This document shows positions 1 through 6,375 of a stretch of DNA of 32,732 nt, in pieces. The first letter of the stretch is position 1. Every line of letters begins with the position of its first letter. The DNA is from an uncultured Paludibacter sp. (lineage in GTDB: Bacteria; Bacteroidota; Bacteroidia; Bacteroidales; Paludibacteraceae). The notes beneath the pieces are model-generated. The model did not search any database, was not told the DNA's origin, and saw only the letters and a program-made list of their open reading frames with translations. Where the stretch lies: NCBI GenBank assembly GCA_937897985.1, contig CALCBD010000003.1, positions 1 to 32,732 on the forward strand, written 5' to 3'. A program made the translations under genes and the position numbers.

Positions 1-75
1 CGGCGGTAAATATAAAAACAATATTTTAAAAAACAAAAAAAATATAATTTTTTTTCAATGTATCTACAAACCCCT

Positions 76-608
76 TCACAAGTCTCATCGAATCGGCACA
101 CAAGTCTCAGCGAATCGGCACACAAGTCTCAGCGAAGCGGTGACTTGTGTATGAAAACATCGAAGCGGTGACTTGTGTATTAAAACATCAAAGCAGTACA
201 CAAGTCTCAACGAAGCGGCACACAAGTCTCAGCGTAGCGGTGACTTGTGTATTAAAACATCGAAGCAGTATACAAGTCTCAGCGAAGCGGTGACTTGTGT
301 TTGAAAAAGCGGTGACTTGTGTTTGAATACATCGAATCGGTACACAAATCTCAGCGAAGCGGTGACTTGTGTATTGAAACATCAAAGCAGTACACAAGTC
401 TCAGCGAATCGGCACACAAGTCTCAGCGAAGCGGTGACTTGTGTATTAAAACATCGAAGCAGTATACAAGTCTCAGCGAAGCGGTGACTTGTGTTTGAAA
501 AAGCGGTGACTTGTGTATTAAAACATCGAAGCAGTACACAAGTCTCAGCGAAGCGGTGACTTGTGTTTGAAATCCCATCTTAGCGCTGACTTGTGTATGA
601 TAAAGCGG
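76..608. repeat. Modular palindromic repeat array (22 units)
   Basis: The stretch consists almost wholly of two interleaved modules. Module A (about 22 bp) begins ACACAAGTCTCAGCGAA and ends in CGG. Module B (28 bp, or 22 bp in a short form) begins TGACTTGTGT and ends AGCGG or AGCAG. I count 11 A modules and 11 B modules in the order AAABBAABABBABAABABBABB. The first nine bases of A (ACACAAGTC) are the reverse complement of GACTTGTGT in B, so each A-B junction is a hairpin with 9-bp arms and a 13-nt loop; seven such junctions occur. There are no unique spacers. It lies downstream of the DUF3127 gene. The function is unknown, and no real gene lies in it. Confidence 0.95.
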
Positions 609-610
609 TC

Positions 611-645
611 AAAGCCGCACAGGAAAATATATCCAGTGCGGCTTT
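611..645 (-). terminator. Hairpin terminator of the DUF3127 gene
   Basis: The perfect 10-bp arms AAAGCCGCAC (611-620) and GTGCGGCTTT (636-645) enclose a 15-nt loop, about 100 bp past the stop codon of the minus-strand DUF3127 gene. The T run is only the three bases of the arm, so termination strength is uncertain. Bases 646-747 show nothing else. Confidence 0.55.
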
Positions 646-747
646 GTCAATTATTTGGTTTCAATGTGGCAACCTTCGGATTAATAAAATTCCGGAAAGG
701 AGATTTTATAATCTGCTTCGATGTTGGTGAACGTAATATGGTGCAGT

Positions 748-1110
748 TTAAAAAGGCAAATCGGTACCGTCGTTACCTGCAGGTGTTCCATCGAAGGGAG
801 CTGCACTCACAGCTGCCGATTGTGGTGCCTGAGCAGCCTGTACTCCTGTGTTTTTATCTACTTTCCATGCCCGTACTGTGGTGTACCAGCGACCGTTATA
901 TTCGCGGCTTTCGATATCAAAACTTACGTTGACCAGGTCGTCGATGGCCATTGGGAATTGATCAATTTTATCGTTGAATAAGTTGAAACATACTTTTTTC
1001 GGATACTGGTCGGCTGTTTCCAGCACATAATCCTGCGAACGCCACAAACCGTTTTTACCCTGTCCGGTAGCCAATGGCAACACGGCAATAATTTTTCCTG
1101 AAATTTCCAT
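748..1110 (-). CDS. DUF3127 family OB-fold-like protein with SSB-like C-terminal tail
   Basis: This is a 120-residue protein starting MEISGKIIAVLPL, a hallmark of the Bacteroidota family DUF3127. The open frame runs 13 codons further upstream, but the ATG at 1110 matches the usual family start. The N-terminal ~85 residues are a compact beta-rich domain (GLWRSQDYVLET, VSFDIESREYNGRWY) resembling single-strand-DNA-binding OB folds. A low-complexity Ala/Gln/Pro linker follows, and the protein ends GNDGTDLPF. That end resembles the acidic C-terminal peptide of bacterial SSB proteins (DDDIPF in E. coli), which docks repair and replication partners. A role in nucleic-acid binding is therefore an inference; the family has no proven function that I know of. 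It is monocistronic, with the repeat array downstream. Confidence 0.85.
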   Translation of the reverse strand: MEISGKIIAVLPLATGQGKNGLWRSQDYVLETADQYPKKVCFNLFNDKIDQFPMAIDDLVNVSFDIESREYNGRWYTTVRAWKVDKNTGVQAAQAPQSAAVSAAPFDGTPAGNDGTDLPF

Positions 1111-1262
1111 ATCTGTTTTTGTTATATTTTGGGTCACAAAGATAATCAAGAAAAATAACAGTGCAATTGATTTGTTTTGAAATATCAGATTTTTACTGAA
1201 TGATTATTTTGAAGAATGATTGTCAAGCCCCGTTTGAACAGTATTTCGCCACAATATTTTCG

Positions 1263-2186
1263 TTAAAATATTTTCCGGTAAATATGGCAATAAGGTGTTC
1301 CGTTTTTCTTTTGGTAATATTCCTGATGATAATCCTCGGCGGGCCAGAATTCAGGTGCAGGACGCAATTGAGTAGCCGGTTGATAACCTTTGTTGCGGAG
1401 GAGTTGCAGGTATTTCTCCACCATTTTCTTTTGCTCATCGTTCACATAAAACACCACTGACTGATATTGCTCTCCGATATCGGGGCCCTGTCCGCCTACC
1501 TGTTCGAAGTCGTGGGTTTCATAATAGAGTTTCAGTAATTCCTCGAAAGTTGTTTTCGAGGGGTCGTACACTACTTCAGTGGTTTCGATATGGCCGGTGG
1601 TACCACTGCACACTTCGCGATAAGTGGGCGACTGTGTGTGTCCGCCCATATAACCTACTGTGGTTTTAATCACGCCTTTAGCTTTCATAAAGTGGTATTC
1701 GGTGCCCCAGAAACAACCGGATGCAAAATAAGCTTTTTCCATTTTTGTATTATTTTCGGGTATAAATTTCATTGAAACTGAGTTGACACAGTGGCGGGTG
1801 TTTTTAGCTGTAAATCCTTCGCCTGTAAATACATGTCCGAGATGTCCGCCGCAATTGGCACATACAATTTCGGTGCGTCGGCCGTCGGCGTCTGGTATGC
1901 GTTTGACGGCACCTTTAATTTCGTCATCAAAACTCGGCCAACCACAGTGGGAATCGAATTTATCCTGCGAACGATAAAGCGGAGCATTACATTGCCGGCA
2001 GACGTATGTCCCTGCCGATTTATTGTCGACATACTCACCGCTGAACGGCATTTCGGTCGCTTTGTGTAAAATGACTGCCTGTTCCTGTGGAGTTAATTGG
2101 TTGTATTTCATTGTTTTGTTGTTTTGTGAACAGGCACTTTGCGATAAAATGAGAAAGATGCCTGCAATGATTATATTCGTTTTCAT
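1263..2186 (-). CDS. msrAB: Exported bifunctional methionine sulfoxide reductase MsrB-MsrA (lipoprotein)
   Basis: This 307-residue protein fuses MsrB (about 27-145) to MsrA (about 149-305). MsrB reduces methionine-R-sulfoxide and MsrA the S form. MsrB shows two zinc CxxC pairs (Cys63/66, Cys109/112), HCGWPSF, and the catalytic Cys133 in RHCVNSVSMKF. MsrA has its catalytic Cys158 in the signature GCFWG, plus a late Cys in PYCHIYRK that may be the recycling thiol. The first 19 residues are a lipoprotein signal peptide ending in the lipobox SQSAC, so the enzyme is probably anchored in the periplasm, where it repairs oxidised envelope proteins. Order B then A is one of the two known fusion orders. 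It is monocistronic by spacing (about 150 bp on each side). Confidence 0.95.
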   Translation of the reverse strand: MKTNIIIAGIFLILSQSACSQNNKTMKYNQLTPQEQAVILHKATEMPFSGEYVDNKSAGTYVCRQCNAPLYRSQDKFDSHCGWPSFDDEIKGAVKRIPDADGRRTEIVCANCGGHLGHVFTGEGFTAKNTRHCVNSVSMKFIPENNTKMEKAYFASGCFWGTEYHFMKAKGVIKTTVGYMGGHTQSPTYREVCSGTTGHIETTEVVYDPSKTTFEELLKLYYETHDFEQVGGQGPDIGEQYQSVVFYVNDEQKKMVEKYLQLLRNKGYQPATQLRPAPEFWPAEDYHQEYYQKKNGTPYCHIYRKIF

Positions 2187-2365
2187 TTTCCAAAATTTGT
2201 TTGATTAAACACTCCAAACAAAAGCTTTGTTCAACGACAGAAATATTTTAAACCAGCTGCAGGAACATCATTACGACGATTAATGCCACAATATACAATC
2301 CGTTTAAACGGCAAGATTAACACCGGGCAATGACAAATGAAGATGAGAATTATGTAAAATCCGGT

Positions 2366-2833
2366 TTATCTTAACCTGTTCAGCGATTTAATCAGCGCTT
2401 CGTCTTTCCCGATTGCTCTGATGGTCAGATAGCTTAATATCAGGTTAATTAAAGGGAAAGCAGTGACAATTTCAGGATGCCAGTCCGCATTTAATTTTGA
2501 TGTAGCCTGCCAGAAATAAATGCCTAAGAGCACATAATATCCCAACATTAACACCATATTAAAGATGACAAGCCTGATTTGAAGTAGCCGTTTGCGGAAA
2601 AGGAAAATGGTCACGAATGCCAACAACGGAATAATTGACGAAAGCGCTGTGAGCGACCATACATTTTGGATCAGTACATTTCCTGTTGTCTGTGTAAGAA
2701 AGATGCCTTTGTAATTGATGAGATAACTCAGGTTTTCAGTGCTGTTGATCAATGAACCTGAAGGAAGAAATAAGGTGAAAAGTGAGAGTACAACGATTAC
2801 CAAAAGGTATAATGTTTGAATTCTTTGAATCAT
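2366..2833 (-). CDS. DUF4293 family membrane protein
   Basis: This 155-residue protein starts MIQRIQTLYLLVIVVLSL, the characteristic opening of the Bacteroidota family DUF4293. Four hydrophobic segments are visible at about residues 8-24, 58-78, 86-108 and 122-140, so it is an inner-membrane protein with four helices and short loops. The C-terminus (GKDEALIKSLNRLR) is charged and probably cytoplasmic. There are no catalytic motifs and the function is unknown. A TATCTTTG box lies far upstream (3003-3010), implying a leader of about 160 nt or a second start site. It stands alone between msrAB and a small secreted protein. Confidence 0.85.
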   Translation of the reverse strand: MIQRIQTLYLLVIVVLSLFTLFLPSGSLINSTENLSYLINYKGIFLTQTTGNVLIQNVWSLTALSSIIPLLAFVTIFLFRKRLLQIRLVIFNMVLMLGYYVLLGIYFWQATSKLNADWHPEIVTAFPLINLILSYLTIRAIGKDEALIKSLNRLR

Positions 2834-3002
2834 TTGTTTTAATTTTTTTTGATGTGGTTTTTCGAAAAAGTCACAGAGTGTAAATCTGAAATCGAAATGT
2901 TAAGTGAGTGATTTGTCAGATGCTGATAGCGTAACACCGGCTTTTTTATCCCTGACATTTCCGACTGATTTCAAAAATAACCTGTCATATTTTTTTCAGG
3001 TA

Positions 3003-3033
3003 CAAAGATAACAGTTTTTGAATTGATTTGCAA
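3003..3033 (-). promoter_or_regulatory. Candidate Bacteroidota-type promoter of the DUF4293 gene
   Basis: On the minus strand TATCTTTG (3003-3010) matches the -7 consensus TAnnTTTG. TTGC lies 19 nt further upstream (3030-3033), in the position of the -33 TTTG. The distance to the DUF4293 start is about 170 nt, longer than usual for this phylum. Confidence 0.5.
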
Positions 3034-3045
3034 TCCCCGAAAAGT

Positions 3046-3077
3046 ACCGGTTATTAGTGTTGAAAAGCAATACCGGT
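3046..3077 (-). terminator. Possible terminator of the small secreted protein gene
   Basis: ACCGGTTATT (3046-3055) pairs with AATACCGGT (3069-3077) with one bulge, just past the TAG stop at 3097 on the minus strand. Only a short T-rich stretch follows, and a competing 9-bp inverted repeat (3053-3061 with 3093-3101) overlaps it, so this call is weak. Confidence 0.35.
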
Positions 3078-3096
3078 GAAATATAATACAGAAACA

Positions 3097-3477
3097 CTAA
3101 TAAAGAGCAGAACAATCATCCCCTGGTTGGATTTCTTTGCGAAAGACGTAATGCGCCTCCGATCCGGTCGATGTGCTGTGAACAGTGTAAACCTGAAAAT
3201 ACTCCCAACCCGTTTTGCTCATGTAATTGAGTGCATCCACTACCGAATTGAATTTCATATCCCTGCCTTCTTTATCGGTTAGCCTGCGATTACCCAATAT
3301 CTTAACCGCCTGTCCATAATCAACAGCAACATAACCGTTGTGAACAAATCCATCCTGAACAATAATTTCACAAAAACGATAAGTGGTTTTGGGTTGACTC
3401 TTTTCTATCTGCTGAGCGTTGGTCATTAGAAGAGAAAACGAAAAAACGATGACTGAAATTAATAATTTATAATTCAT
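3097..3477 (-). CDS. Small secreted protein of unknown function
   Basis: This 126-residue protein has a signal peptide (MNYKLLISVIVFSFSLLMTNAQ; cleavage expected near residue 21). The frame opens nine codons earlier, but the ATG at 3477 puts the lysine directly before the hydrophobic core, so it is preferred. The mature part is about 105 residues with mixed alpha/beta character. It contains FNSVVDALNYMSKTGWEYFQVY, a pattern seen in small Bacteroidota periplasmic proteins in which a 'vdaLNymgk.GWE' helix is followed by a strand. It has two cysteines (FCEI and DDCSALY) that could form a disulfide. I do not recognise a characterised family. Confidence 0.7.
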   Translation of the reverse strand: MNYKLLISVIVFSFSLLMTNAQQIEKSQPKTTYRFCEIIVQDGFVHNGYVAVDYGQAVKILGNRRLTDKEGRDMKFNSVVDALNYMSKTGWEYFQVYTVHSTSTGSEAHYVFRKEIQPGDDCSALY

Positions 3478-3630
3478 AATTCTATTTTTAATTGTTAAAT
3501 GCAAATTACAACAAAAAAAATCAGATATAAATCAAAATAATTTTAACTTTATTTTTTGTTAACTATAAAGTTTTTTTTGCATTTTTATTCTCCTGCAATC
3601 AAATTAATTATCCACCTGCCAAAAAATACA

Positions 3631-3662
3631 AACCCCGCTCAGATACATCTCCGGGCGAGGTT
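3631..3662 (-). terminator. Terminator downstream of the Xre-like gene
   Basis: AACCCCGC (3631-3638) pairs with GCGAGGTT (3655-3662), including one G-U pair. On the minus strand the stem is followed by TGTATTTTTT, which is typical of intrinsic termination. The left arm and loop (CCCCGCTCAGATA and the bases that follow) are nearly identical to the terminator after thrS at 6305-6334. Confidence 0.75.
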
Positions 3663-3684
3663 CATTTTCTTTGCTTTTTGTTCT

Positions 3685-3966
3685 TTAAATTCCGGGAATA
3701 ACAGCCGGATCGATATGTAAAACACGGCTTATGTTACGTTCAACTTTGAGAGAAGGTTCCGTTTTACCGGAGAAAAACTCACTAACGCACGAAGGAGAAA
3801 CACCGATTTGTTTTGCGAATATGGATTGCGACACAGATTCTTCTTCCAAACGCATTTTAATTACATCTATTAATATTTGAATATATTCCGGCTTAAAGAC
3901 TCTCAGAGTTTTCTTCTGTTTTTTCGGTCTCAGCAGGTTTATACCAGGCAATTTTCCGGGATACAA
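3685..3966 (-). CDS. Xre-type helix-turn-helix protein (start uncertain)
   Basis: The open frame encodes an HTH_3/Xre domain: a first helix EYIQILIDVIKMRLEE, then SQSIFAKQIGVSPSCVSEFFSG (scaffold and recognition helices), then SLKVERNISRVLHID. It resembles HigA-like antitoxins and small Xre regulators, and would bind DNA. The start is unsettled. The given 5' end is a TTG codon inside the 3' end of creD, in another frame. The only in-frame ATG (3855) would remove most of helix 1. A CTG at 3906 just before RVFKPEY would give about 73 residues and a complete fold. Translation coupled to creD is possible. It could also be a gene that has lost its start. A terminator follows at 3631-3662. Confidence 0.5.
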   Translation of the reverse strand: MYPGKLPGINLLRPKKQKKTLRVFKPEYIQILIDVIKMRLEEESVSQSIFAKQIGVSPSCVSEFFSGKTEPSLKVERNISRVLHIDPAVIPGI

Positions 3967-5239
3967 ACATGATAATTCCTAAAATAACAAATAAACCTGT
4001 GCTTCCGATTAACAACGCAATATCTTCGAGCTGCAAAACAACATACAGGAAAACATACAATAATGCAAGTATGCCGGACAAAATTCCGGTTTGGGTTCTG
4101 TTTCGGAAAATACTGTGCGCATAAATCACTATCAACGCGATGGTGGACACACTGGCAATAAGATATGCATAGCCAAAATTAAGCTGCTCGGAAATGGACA
4201 ACAGCAAACTATAGAAAAGAATCAATGCAATACCAACGAGCAAATACTGAATAGGGTGAATGCGTTTACGGGTAATGATTTCGACAAAGAAAAATACCAC
4301 GAAAGTTAATGCAATAAACATAAACGCATATTTCGCCGAACGCATATTTTGCTGATAATGATCGACTGTATCAACAAGATTAACACCGAACGAAGTACCT
4401 GCAAACGATTTTTGCTCATTATCGGTCCAGTATTCCGGTATATTCCTGTTAAAATGCAACACGTTCCAGGTAGCCACAAAACCGGTATCATTCAGCGAAT
4501 ATTCTGGTGTAAAACTTCCTATAAATCCCGGCGATTTCCACAATCCGTTCATCTGCACCTGAGTTGATTTTCCTACCGGAACAAAATTGATATCAGCTGA
4601 ACCATTCAACTTCAGCGTACAATTGAATGTGGCTTTCTTTCCCGCAATCAGACTTTCGGAATTTTTAAGCAATATAACCAGTCCCTGACCTATCGCATCC
4701 TGTCCGCCTCCTGCTTCGGCTGTTGCACTAACGCCATTAAAACTAAAATTCATATTATTTGAAATGCCGCGTAAATCGGTAATCCCAATCCGAACCTGAA
4801 CTTCGTTCCAGATTATTTCAGCATTTGGAGGTAAACATGGCAACGGATCTTTAAAATTTCCGGCAAACTCCAGATTACTTTTGTACAGAATAGATTTATA
4901 AATACCATAATGCCGCTCCTCGGGAGTAAGTCCGGCATTGATTTTAAGCACTTCGGGCGTCAGATAAAAGTTGAATTTTTCAACGAAGACATTCTTCTTC
5001 TCATCAACAGTTCTGATTTGATACGGAATTACCAGAAATGGCCCGTTAACCGTCTGTGCATTGCTCCACTTTTCATTAATTTTCTGAATTGTTTCAACGC
5101 TACGCTGCTGACGTTCATAAATCAAACTTTCAATCATTGCTCCGGGTATAAGCAACAATAAGGTCATGATTCCGATAACAATACCTTTCCATGTGATTGA
5201 ACGGCTGAATTTTTCAACCTTTTGAATGTTGTTTTGCAT
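3893..5239 (-). CDS. creD: Inner-membrane protein CreD family
   Basis: This 448-residue protein is close to the 450 residues of E. coli CreD. One membrane helix near the N-terminus (about 18-37) is followed by a large periplasmic domain that opens with the family signature WSNAQTVNGPFLVIPY (about 58-73). Five or six closely packed helices fill about residues 305-432, and the tail is short, charged and cytoplasmic. CreD belongs to the CreBC stress regulon in enterobacteria and affects envelope integrity and beta-lactam or colicin tolerance; its molecular function is unknown. Here it lies downstream of a winged-helix regulator and a six-helix membrane protein, a common Bacteroidota grouping. 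It has its own palindromic operator-like site 45 bp upstream. Confidence 0.93.
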   Translation of the reverse strand: MQNNIQKVEKFSRSITWKGIVIGIMTLLLLIPGAMIESLIYERQQRSVETIQKINEKWSNAQTVNGPFLVIPYQIRTVDEKKNVFVEKFNFYLTPEVLKINAGLTPEERHYGIYKSILYKSNLEFAGNFKDPLPCLPPNAEIIWNEVQVRIGITDLRGISNNMNFSFNGVSATAEAGGGQDAIGQGLVILLKNSESLIAGKKATFNCTLKLNGSADINFVPVGKSTQVQMNGLWKSPGFIGSFTPEYSLNDTGFVATWNVLHFNRNIPEYWTDNEQKSFAGTSFGVNLVDTVDHYQQNMRSAKYAFMFIALTFVVFFFVEIITRKRIHPIQYLLVGIALILFYSLLLSISEQLNFGYAYLIASVSTIALIVIYAHSIFRNRTQTGILSGILALLYVFLYVVLQLEDIALLIGSTGLFVILGIIMFVSRKIAWYKPAETEKTEENSESL

Positions 5240-5283
5240 ACTGTAATTTGTTTTTTAGTAAATATTATTTTTTAAATAGAAAG

Positions 5284-5302
5284 TACTTTGTATTTCAAAG
5301 TA
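5284..5302. promoter_or_regulatory. Candidate operator upstream of creD
   Basis: The perfect inverted repeat TACTTTG-TATTT-CAAAGTA (7-bp arms, 5-bp spacer) lies in the gap between the regulator gene and creD, 45 bp before the creD start. The same arms with the same spacing recur at 6228-6246 in front of the membrane-protein/regulator unit. The recurrence makes a shared regulator, most simply the winged-helix protein at 5318-5608, likely. Confidence 0.7.
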
Positions 5303-5317
5303 AATAAACAAAAAAAA

Positions 5318-5608
5318 TTATTGAATCAATTTCTCTAAAGCATTCAGATGATCCTGAAATGCGATTCTACCTGTTTCGGTTATTGAGTATTGTGTGTTTG
5401 GTTTACGGCCAATAAATTGCTTTAACGATTGTATATAATTCAACCCCTCCAATGCCCTGATATGACTCGCCAGATTTCCATCTGTCAGCTCCAGCAGTTC
5501 CTTCATGGTATTGAAGTCCACCGAATCATTCACCATGAGTACCGACATGATACCCAGGCGAATACGACTATCGAAGGCTTTATTGAGATTTGATATAATA
5601 TTGGCCAT
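5318..5608 (-). CDS. Winged-helix transcriptional regulator (MarR/ArsR-like)
   Basis: This 96-residue single-domain protein belongs to the 'winged helix DNA-binding domain' family common in Bacteroidota. Helices AFDSRIRLGIMSVLMV and DFNTMKELLEL lead into the recognition region DGNLASHIRALEGLNYI, followed by the wing KQFIGRKPNTQYSITETG and a C-terminal dimerisation helix. It has no ligand domain and no sensor cysteine. It begins 5 bp after the upstream membrane-protein gene, so the two are one transcript. creD follows after a 78-bp gap containing a palindrome that also occurs before the membrane-protein gene. Autoregulation and control of creD are therefore likely but inferred. Confidence 0.9.
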   Translation of the reverse strand: MANIISNLNKAFDSRIRLGIMSVLMVNDSVDFNTMKELLELTDGNLASHIRALEGLNYIQSLKQFIGRKPNTQYSITETGRIAFQDHLNALEKLIQ

Positions 5609-5613
5609 GATAG

Positions 5614-6216
5614 TTACTTTAAATCGTATTTTTTATACAAAATGGCACCATAAACGATGTGACAAATACCAAAACCAATTGTCCAGAATATTATTCCGTG
5701 CGACAGAAAGATGGCTGCACCTATACCAAGTATAACCTCAGTAATTCCCAGATAATGAATCTCTTCGAAAGTATATTTCGAAGCATTAATCAATCCTAAT
5801 CCGTAGAAAATAAGTGTCGTTGAAGCTACAATTTCAACATCGCCTCTCCAAAGACAAATAACCGAAAATATACCACCCGCTAACAAAGGAATTCCTAAAT
5901 TATAGATTGTTTTCAGAGTTGTTTTATTAATCAGCTTCATGTTATTCTTTTTGGCTTTTTTCCACGAGAAATAAAGAGCAAAACTTACTGATAAAAACAA
6001 AACCAGAATGGCATCCGCAAGTAAAATGGTTATTTCCTGCATTCGGTTGAAGTTTGTAGCTTCGGGATTTCGCAATAAATACAACCATGCGAAAGCAGCA
6101 CCAACAGTGGCTGTAACACCAGCCAATATTCCGGAAAATCCGCTTAACGACAAAAACTTGGATGATTTTTCCATCATCTCGCGAATTGCTTTGATATCTT
6201 CTAATTGCTTTTCCAT
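5614..6216 (-). CDS. Six-helix inner-membrane protein of the CreD module
   Basis: This 200-residue protein has a cytoplasmic amphipathic start (MEKQLEDIKAIREMMEKSSKF) and about six membrane helices (near 24-46, 62-84, 105-124, 129-147, 154-172 and 175-193). The N-terminal part resembles the membrane proteins that Bacteroidota place before PF13601-type regulators and creD. No catalytic motif is visible. The neighbours suggest it senses or reports an envelope state to the regulator encoded 5 bp downstream, but that is inference. The start at 6216 lies 12 bp from a palindrome that overlaps the probable promoter. Confidence 0.75.
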   Translation of the reverse strand: MEKQLEDIKAIREMMEKSSKFLSLSGFSGILAGVTATVGAAFAWLYLLRNPEATNFNRMQEITILLADAILVLFLSVSFALYFSWKKAKKNNMKLINKTTLKTIYNLGIPLLAGGIFSVICLWRGDVEIVASTTLIFYGLGLINASKYTFEEIHYLGITEVILGIGAAIFLSHGIIFWTIGFGICHIVYGAILYKKYDLK

Positions 6217-6227
6217 ATTACATAAAG

Positions 6228-6246
6228 TACTTTGAAATGCAAAGTA
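6228..6246. promoter_or_regulatory. Candidate operator/promoter of the membrane-protein–regulator unit
   Basis: The inverted repeat TACTTTG-AAATG-CAAAGTA lies 12 bp before the start at 6216. On the minus strand one TACTTTG arm stands about 20 nt after a TTTTG (near 6267-6271), resembling the -33/-7 layout of Bacteroidota promoters. A protein bound here would cover the -7 element and transcription start and so repress. It is a second copy of the site at 5284-5302. Confidence 0.7.
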
Positions 6247-6304
6247 AATACAATTATTTCAAATATCAAAATATAATGGGAAAATATTTCAATAAAAACA
6301 ATAA

Positions 6305-6334
6305 ACCCCGCTCAGATATACATCCAAGCGGGGT
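6305..6334 (-). terminator. thrS terminator
   Basis: The perfect 8-bp arms ACCCCGCT (6305-6312) and AGCGGGGT (6327-6334) are followed on the minus strand by TTATTGTTTTTATT. This is an intrinsic terminator about 40 bp past the thrS stop. It shares its left arm and loop with the terminator at 3631-3662. Confidence 0.85.
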
Positions 6335-6350
6335 CTTATATTTATTAAGT

Positions 6351-6375
6351 CCCCCCTGAGGGGGTTTAGGGGGTT
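6351..6375. repeat. G/C-run palindromic intergenic repeat
   Basis: CCCCCC-TGA-GGGGG followed by TTTAGGGGG lies directly against the thrS stop codon. It belongs to the CCCC(T)GAAGGGG/TAGGGGG repeat family that occurs again at about 25381-25413, 25507-25532, 27039-27062 and 27124-27149. Confidence 0.8.

Noticed and set aside
188..397. 69-residue open frame on the minus strand
   Set aside because: It is the translation of the repeat modules and shows the same peptide words again and again; no start context or family.
76..608. CRISPR array
   Set aside because: The units follow each other without unique spacers of constant length, the repeat word occurs in both orientations, and no cas gene is near.
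561..981. Plus-strand open frames opposite the DUF3127 gene
   Set aside because: Shadows of the conserved minus-strand gene and of the terminator region.
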